From assembly GCA_963747735.1 (NCBI GenBank), contig CAVVGE010000007.1, forward strand, positions 1 to 64,000: DNA of 64,000 nt, read 5' to 3'. The stretch is from AP-15 sp963747735 (GTDB lineage Bacteria; Pseudomonadota; Alphaproteobacteria; ATCC43930; CGMCC-115725). The notes below the pieces were generated by a model that saw nothing but the letters and a program-made list of their open reading frames with translations, ran no database searches and had not been told where the DNA came from. Position 1 is the stretch's first letter. The number at the start of each line of letters is the position of its first letter. A program made the translations under genes and the position numbers. Below, one piece after another: positions 1 through 11,241 of this stretch.

Positions 1-545
1 GACGGGCTGGAGGGGCCGCTGAGAAGCTCCTTTGTCGCGTCGTGGAATGGATCGGGGCGGGCATCGTCGCCAAACACGTTCCACACCATGGCCCACCAAC
101 CGCGGGGCCGAAGCAAGGTCGCGATCTTGGTCAAGGCCGCCTTCTCGTCCAGCCAATGAAAGGCGGTCGCGCTGATGCCGAGATCAAAGGCCGCTTCTGG
201 CAAGGCTGCCTCCTCGAAGGTCGAGACGGTCACCTCAAGGGCCTCGTCCGGATTTTCATTACGCAGATAATCGGCAAGGCGCCGGTCGGGCTCAATTGCG
301 ACCAAAGGGTTGGCGCCGAGATCGAGCATTCGACGCGTCGCGGTGCCCGTGCCGGGCCCGATCTCAAAGACCGCGGCTCCATCCTTGAGGCCACATCGGT
401 CGTGGAGCGTGTTAAAGACCCAGTCGGGATAGGCCGGCCGCGCGGCGTGATACCCCGCAGGGTCGCTGCCGAACGCGACGCGCCCTTCTGCACGCTCGAT
501 GTAATTCGCCACCAGGACCTCCGCGAGACCACATTTACCGCACAT
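1..545 (-). CDS. Class I SAM-dependent methyltransferase (C-terminus beyond left edge)
   Basis: This frame runs off the left edge, so only about 181 N-terminal residues are present. The ATG at 545 is chosen because no ATG, GTG or TTG precedes it in frame back to a TAA at 672-674. The Rossmann motif I FEIGPGTGTAT is at residues 60-70. The acidic residue that would hold the SAM ribose is in AIEPDRR (about 83-89), and FDLGISATAFHWL follows at about 120-132. The segment FGSDPAGYHAARPAYP is typical of small-molecule methyltransferases of the UbiE-like superfamily. The substrate cannot be told. The gene follows the histidine kinase gene on the same strand after 131 bp, so co-transcription with the clock operon is possible but not shown. 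Confidence 0.85.
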   Translation of the reverse strand, partial: MCGKCGLAEVLVANYIERAEGRVAFGSDPAGYHAARPAYPDWVFNTLHDRCGLKDGAAVFEIGPGTGTATRRMLDLGANPLVAIEPDRRLADYLRNENPDEALEVTVSTFEEAALPEAAFDLGISATAFHWLDEKAALTKIATLLRPRGWWAMVWNVFGDDARPDPFHDATKELLSGPSSP

Positions 546-676
546 GTCCCGAACGAGAAAGCGCTCGCGCTGAAGCGAGTTTTTGCCCAGCCTGGGGTAT
601 CCCGCGCAGATGGGGTCGGCCGAGCCGGCGAGCTTGGCCGAAGGGGAAGGCTTTCCCCACCAGACGGTCGTTTAGC

Positions 677-2164
677 CTAGCACAGGTCTTCCGGTGGAAT
701 TGAAATGCGACACACAATTCCAGATGGATCAAAATCGAACTCCGCGCTACCGCCGGTCGAATATTCGAGACTTCGCGCGATAACCGTGTGTCCGAATCCC
801 TTTCGTTCCGGGGGTGCGACGCGCGGGCCCCCGGATTCGCGCCATTCAAGGACAAAGGCGCCATTTTTTCCATGGTCGCGACCAATCGCGCGCACGGTGA
901 CGTGGCCTCCCTGCTGCGAGAGCGCACCGTGCTTTACCGCGTTGGTCGTAAGCTCATGCGCGATCAACCCAAAGGCAATCGCTGCGCGCGGTGTGACCGC
1001 AACATTCAGACCCTCGATCGTAATTTGGTCTGCGCCTCCCTCGATATAAGGTGCCAGCTCGGACATGACGATGTCGTGCAGCTCCAAGGATGACCAAGAA
1101 TTCTCCAAGAGCAAGGTATGGGTCGCCGCCAGCGCCTGGATGCGACCGGAAAACGCCTTTTGGAATGCCTGCACCGTATCGGTATTGGAAGCTGTCCGGG
1201 CGCTGATGGATACGACCAAAGCAAGAGTATTCTTTACGCGATGGTCGAGCTCGCGCATCAGAAGGTTCTGCTGTTTTTCGGCGGCCTTGCGCTGAGAAAG
1301 ATCGACCATGGTGACGACGGCACCGCTGATCCGATCGCCGGCAATCCGCAGGGGCGCCGCGCTGACCAGATAATCCTTCACCTTCGGCGCGTGGGATGCA
1401 ACGGCCTCGATCCCTCGCATGGGCGTGCCGTTTGTGACCATTGCAACCATATCATCGGCTTGCAAGACTCCGGCAGAGTCGCGAAAGACGAGCGGAATGA
1501 TTTCGGCGAAGGTTTGCCCGATCGGGTCTCCGTCGTAGACGATGCCGGCGGCGGCATTGGCGTGGGTGATGATCCCGTCGCGATCGCACACCAGAACCGC
1601 CTCGTTGGCCGAGGCAATGACCGCGCGGGCGGCGTGCTCGCTCTGCTCGGCACCCTCGTTGAGAACCCGCTCGGTCACATTGGTAAAGGTTACGGCATGG
1701 CCCGAGGTCGTGCCGAGCTGCAATGGGCTCGCCACCGCAATGAAATGAAGATCGACCTCTTCGCCCCGAGAAAATCGAATTTCGCGACTATGTCGGGTCG
1801 TGTGTGCGTCGCTGAGCAGGCGCCCGATTTCCTTGCCGGTGTCGACGGCAAAGGCATCCGCCAGCAGCTTTCCCTGTAATTCAGCCAGCGACGTGCCGAG
1901 CAGCTGGGTCAGCGCGCTGTTGGCGTAGAGCACGCGCCCGGACCCGTCGAGCGCCACCGCACCCGGCTCCATGACTTCCATGAATGTTCTGTAGGATTCG
2001 GAGTCTCCGCCGATCGTGAAAATCTCCTCGGCCAGAGCGCCGCGCATCACCAGCGCGTCGACCTCGTTGTCGCGGATGGCGCGCAGCGTTTCCTCCGCCT
2101 CGGCGAGCCTGCGCCGAAGGTCGGCGATAAGAAGGTCTTTCTCCGAGGACGAATCCCGGGTCAT
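677..2164 (-). CDS. PAS-domain HWE-family sensor histidine kinase of the kai operon
   Basis: This is a 495-residue soluble kinase with no membrane segment. A short coiled coil (about 8-40) leads into two PAS domains (about 55-170 and 180-295). The kinase core belongs to the HWE/HisKA_2 type: phospho-acceptor H308 in DHRVKNTLA, N-box HELTTNAVKHG at about 403-413, and WRE at 441-443. Its ATG overlaps the kaiB stop as ATGA, so the two are probably translationally coupled. I therefore chose the start at 2164 although the frame stays open for 65 more codons upstream inside kaiB. Proteobacterial kaiC-kaiB loci are known to carry such kinases, and the likely role is output from or input to the Kai proteins. 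No response regulator lies beside it, so its partner is unknown. Confidence 0.9.
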   Translation of the reverse strand: MTRDSSSEKDLLIADLRRRLAEAEETLRAIRDNEVDALVMRGALAEEIFTIGGDSESYRTFMEVMEPGAVALDGSGRVLYANSALTQLLGTSLAELQGKLLADAFAVDTGKEIGRLLSDAHTTRHSREIRFSRGEEVDLHFIAVASPLQLGTTSGHAVTFTNVTERVLNEGAEQSEHAARAVIASANEAVLVCDRDGIITHANAAAGIVYDGDPIGQTFAEIIPLVFRDSAGVLQADDMVAMVTNGTPMRGIEAVASHAPKVKDYLVSAAPLRIAGDRISGAVVTMVDLSQRKAAEKQQNLLMRELDHRVKNTLALVVSISARTASNTDTVQAFQKAFSGRIQALAATHTLLLENSWSSLELHDIVMSELAPYIEGGADQITIEGLNVAVTPRAAIAFGLIAHELTTNAVKHGALSQQGGHVTVRAIGRDHGKNGAFVLEWRESGGPRVAPPERKGFGHTVIARSLEYSTGGSAEFDFDPSGIVCRISIPPEDLC

Positions 2165-2451
2165 GCGCTGTCGCTGATCTCGAGATTCACCAGCACCTTG
2201 TGCGTGTTGGAAAGATCGCCGATGAGCTTGCGAAAGGGAAGCGGCAGCTCGCGCACCAGGGTCGGGATCGCCACAATGCTGTGCTCGCGCGCGAGCTTTG
2301 GATCCTTCCTCAGATCGATTACCTCCACGGCGTACTGCCCAGGGAAATGCTCGGCGCATATGCGTTCCAAGTTGGCAATCGCGGCAAGAGATTTCGGTGT
2401 CTGACCCGCGACATACAGAATGAGTTTGCGAGGAGAGATTGCTGGCGTCAT
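2161..2451 (-). CDS. kaiB: Circadian-clock-type protein KaiB
   Basis: A 96-residue protein with the KaiB thioredoxin-like pattern: a first strand KLILYVAGQTPKS, a helix with NLERICAEHFPG, then VEVIDLRKDPKLA and the conserved cis-proline region IVAIPTLVRELPLP. KaiB binds phosphorylated KaiC and sequesters partner proteins in the cyanobacterial clock. In proteobacteria without KaiA the pair is thought to act as an hourglass timer or stress module. It lies 30 bp downstream of kaiC and overlaps the histidine kinase by 4 nt, so the three genes look like one operon. No kaiA is present in the window, as is usual for this lineage. Confidence 0.94.
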   Translation of the reverse strand: MTPAISPRKLILYVAGQTPKSLAAIANLERICAEHFPGQYAVEVIDLRKDPKLAREHSIVAIPTLVRELPLPFRKLIGDLSNTHKVLVNLEISDSA

Positions 2452-2481
2452 GGATATCCCCTTCGGAGTAATGTCCAGCCG

Positions 2482-4161
2482 CTACGATTTGCGACTCCTC
2501 TCCATTTCTACCTTGTCATCCGTTGCCTGGCGTATATATTCGTCTTCGGCCTGCGTCATCGCCCTGAGCTCTATCTCATCGGCATCGAGATCTGCCTGCA
2601 ATGCTTCCATCTGGGCCTTGGCCCTCCGCCGTTTTTGCTGGATCTGCTCCTGGATTTTCGATACCTCCGCTTGGCGCCGGATTTCGGCGCGGCGGGACTT
2701 GGCTTCCTCGTTCTTTCGGGCCGACCCGGTGAGGGCGCCAGTCTCGCCGAGATATGGCGGGATGAGCCTGATGCCTTCGTCGCTCAAAATGAACTCGCGA
2801 ACTTGATTGGAGTGCGACAAGCCGCGGGCCTTGAGCAGATAGAGCTCGCGATTGAACTCGCCGTTGACTTCACGGTTGAGCAACAGGATCCAGGCGTCCA
2901 TCAGGGACGAAAGGCCAGCGTCGGTTTGGACACTGCCATCCTGACCGTGCATCAGGTGGGTAAAGACCGCAGTCACGCCGCGCCCCTTCAGAAAATCCAC
3001 CACGCGCAGCAGCATGGACTGGATCTCCATGCGGTCGCCGCTTTCGAGGAAGGAGGAGATTGGATCGAGGACGACCAGACTGGGGTCGAATCTTGTCACC
3101 TCGCGCAACATCACGGCCAGATGCATTTCGAGGCTGTAAAATGTCGGCCTCGTGGCAAAGAATCTAAGCTTGTTGACTTTGAGCCATCGGCCGATATCGA
3201 TCCCGACAGACTTCATGTTCCTGACGGATTGATCGGCGGATTCCTCAAAGGAAAAGAAGAGCGCGCGTTCGCCCGCGTCACAGGCAGCATCGACAAAACT
3301 TGCAGCCACCGACGATTTGCCGGAACCGGCGACGCCGGAGACGAGGATACTGGACGCCCGGTGGAAACCGCCGCCTGTCAGCATGTCGTCCAGGTCCGAA
3401 ATCCCGGAAGAAATCCGGTCTTCGAAAACCTTGTGGTTCAAGCCAAGCGAGGACACGGGCAGCACGCTGAACCCGTCTTCATCGATCAGAAACGGATATT
3501 CATTCGTGCCATGTGCCGTGCCGCGATACTTGACGATGCGAAGGCGCCGCGTCGAAACCTGGTTCTGGACGCGATGGTCGAGCAAAATCACACAGTCCGA
3601 AACGTATTCTTCCAACCCTTGCCGCGTCAGCGAGCCCTCGCCACGCTCGGCGGTAATGACCGTCGTCATTCCCTTATCTTTCAGCCAATCGAACAACCGG
3701 CGGATTTCAGCTCGCAGTATCGCCTCATTGGAAAAGACCGAGAATAGACTCTCGATGGTATCGAGCACGACCCGTTTGGCGCCGATTGAATCAATCGCCA
3801 ATTCGAGCCGGAGGAAAAGGCCTTCCAGATCATAGTCCCCTGCCTCTTCGAGCTCCGAACGGTCCAACGCGACGTATTCGAAAGCTATCTTTTCGTCTTC
3901 AACCAGCTGGCCGAGCGCAAAGCCCAGAGAAGCCACATTGCTGACGATGTCCCGCGGACGCTCCTCAAAGGAGACGAATACGCCAGGCTCGCCGTAGTCG
4001 CGCACGCCATGGATCAGGAACGTCGTCGCAAACATCGTCTTGCCGCAGCCGGCTGAGCCACAGACGAGCGTCGGGCGCCCGGTAGGCACACCGCCGAGCG
4101 TCAGGTCATCAAAGCCGTCGATGCCGGTCGGGGATTTTGAGATGCCGTCGGGACCGGACAT
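2482..4161 (-). CDS. kaiC: KaiC-family ATPase/autokinase
   Basis: A two-domain RecA-fold ATPase of 559 residues from the ATG at 4161. That start gives the usual family N-terminus (SGPDGISKSPTGI); an in-frame GTG at 4248 would add 29 residues. CI carries Walker A GSAGCGKT (35-42) and the paired catalytic Glu in SFEERP (66-67). CII carries GVAGSGKS (276-283) and SFEESA (306-307). The segment matching the KaiC autophosphorylation site reads QTDAGLSSLMD, putting Ser-Ser (418-419) where Synechococcus KaiC has Ser-Thr. A charged coiled-coil tail (about 484-559) extends the C-terminus. It heads the kaiC-kaiB-kinase operon. Residue counts follow the 4161 start. Confidence 0.93.
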   Translation of the reverse strand: MSGPDGISKSPTGIDGFDDLTLGGVPTGRPTLVCGSAGCGKTMFATTFLIHGVRDYGEPGVFVSFEERPRDIVSNVASLGFALGQLVEDEKIAFEYVALDRSELEEAGDYDLEGLFLRLELAIDSIGAKRVVLDTIESLFSVFSNEAILRAEIRRLFDWLKDKGMTTVITAERGEGSLTRQGLEEYVSDCVILLDHRVQNQVSTRRLRIVKYRGTAHGTNEYPFLIDEDGFSVLPVSSLGLNHKVFEDRISSGISDLDDMLTGGGFHRASSILVSGVAGSGKSSVAASFVDAACDAGERALFFSFEESADQSVRNMKSVGIDIGRWLKVNKLRFFATRPTFYSLEMHLAVMLREVTRFDPSLVVLDPISSFLESGDRMEIQSMLLRVVDFLKGRGVTAVFTHLMHGQDGSVQTDAGLSSLMDAWILLLNREVNGEFNRELYLLKARGLSHSNQVREFILSDEGIRLIPPYLGETGALTGSARKNEEAKSRRAEIRRQAEVSKIQEQIQQKRRRAKAQMEALQADLDADEIELRAMTQAEDEYIRQATDDKVEMERSRKS

Positions 4162-4529
4162 CATACGCTCGCCAGAGGTGTTGCCCACGGCAACCGATAC
4201 GGGATGGGGTGAAACAGCGCGACCTTTTTCATAGCTGTGGCTGTGCACGAATTGCGCTTTTGATCGTCATGTGCCTCCTCGTCACGGGCCGGAGGATCAC
4301 GAGCGCCGCGGCTCGCCTGTGTGACGCGCTCTACCGATAGTAGACCGGGGTGGCGAACGTGTCAGTGGATAACTGATCAGGGTAGGACAGGGGCCGTCCA
4401 TACGGGACAGCTCACTTTACCCGAGCCGATCGCATGGGCCGCGGCGGCGCGCAGAGCGCGGCTCGGGGTCAATGCTTGCGCCGGCCGCGGGCGAGATTAC
4501 TTTAGCGGCAACAGGGACAGGGGGCGGCG
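4162..4529. other. Gene-free stretch between divergent kaiC and small membrane protein
   Basis: This 368-bp gap separates two divergently read genes, so it should hold both promoters. The first 87 bp would be coding if kaiC starts at the upstream GTG (4248). I see no other open frame with family character, no RNA gene and no clear operator repeat. Confidence 0.5.
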
Positions 4530-4865
4530 ATGACCCTCGGGCGGATCATCGGCTGGGTGCTCTTTCTCGCCGGGCTCAGCGTGCTGCTGCGCGATGTGCT
4601 GGTGTGGCTCGACACCGGGACCTGGGCGCCGCTCGCGCTCGGCGAGCTTTGGTACGATCTCAACCGGTCGAGCCTCAATCTGGTCCAGGCCGTGGTTCAG
4701 CGCTATCTGCACCCGTTTTTGTGGAACCCGGTGATCGTCGGCCTGCTGCTGTGCTGGGCTTTTCCTGTGTCGATGGGGCTCGGTGCGGCGATCTTGCTCG
4801 TTTCCTATCGGCGCACGCGCCGCAAGCGGCCGCTGCATCGCGCGATCGGACGATTCCGGTCCTAA
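4530..4865 (+). CDS. Small two-helix membrane protein of unknown function
   Basis: A 111-residue protein preceded by a G-rich ribosome-binding site (GGGGGCGGCG before ATG). It has two probable membrane helices, about residues 5-25 (IIGWVLFLAGLSVLL) and 66-92 (PVIVGLLLCWAFPVSMGL). Between them is a Trp-rich, probably periplasmic, loop with LGELWYDLNRSSLN. It ends in a basic tail RRTRRKRPLHRAIGRFRS. I do not recognise a characterised family, although small petal-like membrane proteins with a YDLN/SLN loop are widespread in alphaproteobacteria. Nothing in the neighbourhood suggests a job. Confidence 0.65.
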   Translation: MTLGRIIGWVLFLAGLSVLLRDVLVWLDTGTWAPLALGELWYDLNRSSLNLVQAVVQRYLHPFLWNPVIVGLLLCWAFPVSMGLGAAILLVSYRRTRRKRPLHRAIGRFRS

Positions 4866-5004
4866 AGGGGCATGCGGGCTCTGCGCCAGCCGCAGCGCCT
4901 TCAGCTTTTCACCGGGCGGCGGTTCATATCTGAGACGTGTCGCGAACCATTGAAGCCGTCGCGCGATGCCTGCAATGTGGTTCCGGAGGTTCGACGGAGG
5001 GGTT

Positions 5005-5466
5005 ATGTCGCGCGGGCTCATGATGGCGGCGATGGCCGCATTCCTTTTGCTTTCGACGGTTGCGGTTGCGCAGCAAAGCCAGCCTGGCGGCGCCGCCGAT
5101 GCGAAGGCGATGCTCGAAAGAGCCATCGCCGCCGTCAAGGCCGACAAGGCCAAGGCGTTTCAGATGTTCGACAATGGTCAGGGTGGCTTTCGCGACCGCG
5201 ACCTCTTCCCGTTCTGCTTCGACGTTTCGACCGGCAAGGTCGCGGCGACCCCGCTCAAAGGGTTCGTCGGCAAGGACATGAGCGGCTTTATCGATGCCAA
5301 GCGCCAGCCCTACGGCCAGCAGCTGGTCGACGCGGCAAAGGCAGGCGAGACCAACGAGGTCAGCTATATGATCCCGCGTCCGGGGGCCGACCATACCCCG
5401 GTGCCGAAGGTGGCGTTTGTCGGGCGGGTCGGCGAGATCGGTTGCGCGGTCGGCTATTACAAATAG
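5005..5466 (+). CDS. Secreted single Cache-domain protein
   Basis: A 153-residue exported protein. The ATG at 5005 is chosen over an upstream in-frame ATG (4966) because it follows GGAGGGG at good spacing and begins directly with the signal peptide SRGLMMAAMAAFLLLSTVAVAQQ, cut after about residue 23. The mature part resembles small free-standing Cache domains: a helix DAKAMLERAIAAVKADKAKA, then FRDRDLFPFCFDVSTG, VGKDMSGFIDAKRQPYG, EVSYMIPRPG and the conserved end VGEIGCAVGYYK. Such domains bind small ligands in the periplasm, but free-standing copies lack a signalling partner of their own. No transducer is encoded next to it. Confidence 0.8.
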   Translation: MSRGLMMAAMAAFLLLSTVAVAQQSQPGGAADAKAMLERAIAAVKADKAKAFQMFDNGQGGFRDRDLFPFCFDVSTGKVAATPLKGFVGKDMSGFIDAKRQPYGQQLVDAAKAGETNEVSYMIPRPGADHTPVPKVAFVGRVGEIGCAVGYYK

Positions 5467-5505
5467 CGACGGCCGGCCGAGTGGCTGGCGGGCGGCGCCT
5501 TCGGT

Positions 5506-6249
5506 TTATCGACACTCTTCGGGCGAGGCCGGGTGCGGCTCGTGCCCGGCACGGCATGCGGCGCTCGGGCGTCGTATGAAACGGAGGAAAAAGGGAGCGC
5601 GGCCGGCGCTGCGGGCTTTTGCCTCGTAGCGGGTCGCGGGCCAGTCGGACGGCCGCTCGCGCCAATCCGCCGGGCGGCGCGCGGTCCATTCGAACGCCGG
5701 ATGACGGCACACCAGATCGAGCATCGCAACGAGATAATCGCGATCGTCGGTGGCGAGCCGCAATTCGGCGCCAGCGGTCATTATCCGTGCCAGACCGTCC
5801 AAGGTCTCGGCCGAGACGATGCGGCGCTTGTGGTGGCGGCGCTTTGGCCACGGGTCGGGAAAGAGGATGAACACCCGGCCGATCAAAGCGGGCGGCAAAG
5901 CGGCGATCAAGAGCCGCGCGTCGTCGTTGAAGACCCGGACGTTCGCGAGACGGCGCCGCTCGATCAGCGCGAGGAGCTTCGCGACACCGTTTTCGAACAC
6001 CTCGCAGCCGATAAAGCCGATATCGGGGTGCGACAGAGCCTGCTCGGCGAGATGCTCGCCGCCGCCAAAGCCGATTTCGAGCCAGATCTCGCGCGGCGGC
6101 TCGGCAAATGCGGAGCCCGGGTCGAGCTCGCCCGCGGCAGGGAGAGACAAGCTCAGCTGCGGCAGCAGCGTGCCGGTCAGCAGCCTTTGGCCGAGCCGCA
6201 ACGGCCGGCCGCGGCGGCGCCCATAAACGAGCCGCCGTTCGACAGGCAT
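5506..6249 (-). CDS. trmB: tRNA (guanine-N7)-methyltransferase TrmB
   Basis: This 247-residue enzyme makes m7G46 in tRNA from SAM. The SAM-binding motif is EIGFGGGEHL, with the downstream acidic strand IGCEVFENG. The family signature FPDPWPKRRHHKRR is intact, as is the strand LRLATDDRDYLVAML. The ATG at 6249 lies 7 bp after the metK stop, which fits an operon with the SAM synthase that supplies its cofactor. A longer frame opens upstream but lies inside metK. The metK-trmB order is common in alphaproteobacteria. Confidence 0.93.
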   Translation of the reverse strand: MPVERRLVYGRRRGRPLRLGQRLLTGTLLPQLSLSLPAAGELDPGSAFAEPPREIWLEIGFGGGEHLAEQALSHPDIGFIGCEVFENGVAKLLALIERRRLANVRVFNDDARLLIAALPPALIGRVFILFPDPWPKRRHHKRRIVSAETLDGLARIMTAGAELRLATDDRDYLVAMLDLVCRHPAFEWTARRPADWRERPSDWPATRYEAKARSAGRAPFFLRFIRRPSAACRAGHEPHPASPEECR

Positions 6250-6256
6250 CGAAGGT

Positions 6257-7417
<1,161 letters not shown>

Positions 7418-7537
7418 AAGAGCGCCCTTCCTCAAAAAAGAAACCGTGCGGGAACCGGATTGGCGGGGCGTTGATGCAGGCTCGCGAGCCGGGCGTCAAG
7501 CCGGATTTCGCCCGCCGCCGGGCTCGCCTGTTGCCGG

Positions 7538-7999
7538 CTATTTTGCGGCTGGGCGCTCCGCGGCGCCGGCCAGCGCTTTGGCCAGATCGAACAGGCGGCG
7601 GCGGATCGCCGGATCCTCGATCCGATAATAGGCGCCGACCAGCTCGACGGTCTCGCGCTTGCGCAGCGGATCGGAATCGAAGGCTTCAGCCGGCGGCTCG
7701 GCAAAGCCGGCCGGGATCGCCGGTGCCCGCACCGGGTCCATGTCGTCAAAGAAAAACGAGACCGGCACATCGAGCACCCGGCTCAAATCGTGCAGCCGGC
7801 TGGCGCCGATGCGATTGGCGCCGCGCTCGTATTTCTGAACCTGCTGAAAGGTCAGGCCGATCGCCTCGCCGAGCTTTTCTTGGCTCAAGCCGAGCATATT
7901 GCGGCGCAGCCGAACACGCGTGCCGACATGGATATCGATCGGGTTGGGTTTGTCGCCTTTTTGACGCCCCGGCCGTCGAGTCTGTTGCGTTATCGTCAT
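7538..7999 (-). CDS. XRE-family helix-turn-helix regulator upstream of metK
   Basis: A 153-residue DNA-binding protein with the ATG at 7999. The N-terminal XRE HTH (about residues 25-80) reads GTRVRLRRNMLGLSQEKLGEA, then FQQVQKYERGANRIGA. A C-terminal region follows with FFFDDMDPV and a helix LRKRETVELVGAYYRIEDP. Regulators of this kind sit between lnt and metK in many alphaproteobacteria, so the position suggests a link to SAM/methionine supply or the envelope. The target has not been shown here. A related but distinct XRE protein is encoded at 52298-52669. Confidence 0.88.
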   Translation of the reverse strand: MTITQQTRRPGRQKGDKPNPIDIHVGTRVRLRRNMLGLSQEKLGEAIGLTFQQVQKYERGANRIGASRLHDLSRVLDVPVSFFFDDMDPVRAPAIPAGFAEPPAEAFDSDPLRKRETVELVGAYYRIEDPAIRRRLFDLAKALAGAAERPAAK

Positions 8000-8119
8000 A
8001 TCGATCGATCGCTTTCTCAATAACAATTTGACGTATTGATAGAGTACCGGGTCGCTTCCGGTCAACACCGGGGTTCAACCTACGATAAGCCGGTCCGGCG
8101 CCGCCGCGGCAACTGCGTG

Positions 8120-9728
8120 TCAACGCAACCGCAGCGCGACCGGCACCGCCGCCAGCAGCAGGAGGCCGAGCAGCGTCCAGTCGCCGGCGCGGGCGTAGAG
8201 GGTAGGCCCGATCGGCGTCGGCAGCGACACGTCGGCATGCCCGACGACGTCGAGAGCGAGCAAGGCGCGCACCCGGCCCACCGGGTCGACGACCCCGCTC
8301 AGCCCGTTATTGGCGACGCGCACCAGCGGCAGCCCCTCCTCGATGGCGCGGGTGCGGGCGATCGCAAAATGCTGGAACGGGCCGGAGCTGCGCCCGTACC
8401 AGGCGTCGTTGGTCAGGTTCAGCATCCAGTCCGGCCGCTCCCTTTGATCCACGACCGCGCCCGGGAAGATCACCTCATAGCAAATCAGCGGCGCAAAGGG
8501 CGGCAGGCCTGAGAGCGCAATCGTCGCGGGCCCGCGGCCGGCGCTCAAATCCATGGTGCCCGGCGTCAGCTTTTTGAACGGCAGAATGTCGCGCAGCGGC
8601 ATGTATTCGCCAAACGGGACGAGGTGCGCCTTGTCATAGCGGGCAACGATCGCGCCCTTGCCGTCGACCGCTTCGAGGCTGTTCCACACCTCTTCCACCG
8701 GTCCCGCGGATGGGCTGGCGCGCAACGCGCCGGTAACGACATAGCCGCCGGGCGGCGCTACCGCGGCGATTGCCCGGCGCGCGGCTGCATCGCGGCCGAG
8801 AAAAAACGGCGATGCCGCTTCGGGCCACAGCACCGCGGCGACCGGGTGCGGCGCGGGCGCGGTGCTCAGGTCGAGGAGCCGGCGGAAATTCACCGCTGCC
8901 GCCGCCGGGTCCCATTTGAGGCTCTCGGCGATCGACGGCTGAACGATGCGCAGCCAAATCCCGGTCTGGCCGGTCGGATGGGCCGCGAGCCGCATCGCCC
9001 CGAGCGCCGCCGGGACCAGCACCAGGAGCGCCGCGCCGAGCGCCGGCGCCGTTCGCCGCAGCATCGAAATCGGGCTCGCCGAGGCGGTGCCGAGCAGCGC
9101 CGGCAGCGACGCCGCGAGGACGGTCAGAAGACCCAGGCCGTAGATGCCGATCCAAGCCACGCTCTGCAGCATCGCGATCGCGCCCGGGAACCCGCCCGAC
9201 CAAACATAGCCGATCAGGTTCCACGGCAGGCCGGTAAAGAAATGGCCGCGCGCCCATTCGGCGCCGGTCCAGGCGATGGCAAAGGCGAAAACCCGCGCCG
9301 CCGGCGGCAGGCGCAAGCCATCGACGACGAGGCGCGTGGCAAACAGCGCCAGCGCGTAGTAGAGCGCGAATGCCGCCGGCAAGCCGGCTGCCGCGACCGG
9401 CACCAGCCACCAATAGGCGGCGATATCGACAAACAGCGCCGCCGCGATCCAATAAAGCCCGGCGAGCAGATAGCCAAAGCCGAACATCCAGCCGAGGCGG
9501 AACGAGGCGGCCGCGCCGGCGCTGCCCTCATCGAGCCACAGCAGGGCCGGAAAGGCGGCGAAGATCAGCGGGGTCAGATCGACCGGCGGCAACGCGCCGG
9601 CAGCGGCCACGCCGAGCAGAAACCCCAGCCCGTAGCGCCGCCAGCCCGAGAGGCCGGCGAGCTCGACGGCGAGGTGGCACAGCGGCGTGGCGACACGGGC
9701 ACCCTGCCGGACCCGAATGACCGAGACG

Positions 9729-9736
<8 letters not shown>
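8120..9736 (-). CDS. lnt: Apolipoprotein N-acyltransferase
   Basis: Lnt transfers the third acyl chain onto lipoproteins in the inner membrane. The GTG at 9736 overlaps the corC stop and gives 538 residues; a longer open frame upstream lies inside corC. About seven hydrophobic segments (residues 35-250 and the C-terminus) flank a nitrilase-fold catalytic domain. The expected triad is visible as E306 in LWPEAASPFF, K369 in YDKAHLVPFGEY and C419 in LICYEVIFPG. It belongs to the chain ybeY-corC-lnt, an arrangement also found in gammaproteobacteria. Confidence 0.94.
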
Positions 9737-10706
<970 letters not shown>

Positions 10707-10731
10707 CGACGGCGGGTCTGCAATTGCCCCA

Positions 10732-11241
10732 TCAGATGGTGTCGCGGTAGGGATCCGGGATCCCCAGCTGCGCCAATATAGCGGTTTCGAGCGCTTCCAT
10801 AAGGGCAGCCTCGGCGGGCGTCGCGTGATCGTAGCCGAGCAGGTGAAGCACACCGTGCACGGTCAGGTGGGATAAATGGTCGGCCAGCGGCTTGCCTTGC
10901 TCGTCGGCCTCGCGCGACACGGTCTCAAAGGCGAGGACGACATCGCCGAGCAGGACCGGCGCCGTGCTCGGGGCGCATCCTCCCGGCTCCCATGCCGTAA
11001 ACGACAGCACATTGGTCGGCCGATCGAGGCCGCGCCAGTCGCGGTTGAGCCGGCGCTGGCGCCGGTCGTCCGCCAGGGTGACGGCGAGCTCGACCGGTCC
11101 CGAAGGTGCCAGCGCAGCCGCCGCCATGCCGCGATCCAATGCCAGGCTCGCGGCGGCGCGAACGAGCTCTTCGGCGCGCGGGCAGGCCCGTGCCCAGCCG
11201 GCGCAGGAGAAGGCGATGTCGATCGCCGCCGCCCGCATCAT
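10732..11241 (-). CDS. ybeY: Endoribonuclease YbeY (rRNA maturation factor)
   Basis: A 169-residue zinc-dependent RNase needed for 16S rRNA 3' maturation and ribosome quality control. The metal site HGVLHLLGYDH (HGxxHLxGYDH) is complete, and the substrate-groove segment RPTNVLSF is present. Its start codon overlaps the phoH stop as ATGA, with a second ATG immediately after. The phoH-ybeY-corC-lnt order matches the conserved bacterial arrangement. Confidence 0.95.
   Translation of the reverse strand: MMRAAAIDIAFSCAGWARACPRAEELVRAAASLALDRGMAAAALAPSGPVELAVTLADDRRQRRLNRDWRGLDRPTNVLSFTAWEPGGCAPSTAPVLLGDVVLAFETVSREADEQGKPLADHLSHLTVHGVLHLLGYDHATPAEAALMEALETAILAQLGIPDPYRDTI

Noticed and set aside
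7418..7537. Possible SAM riboswitch before metK
   Set aside because: No SAM-II, SAM-V or SAM/SAH core was visible; only a Shine-Dalgarno and a short GC-rich spacer.
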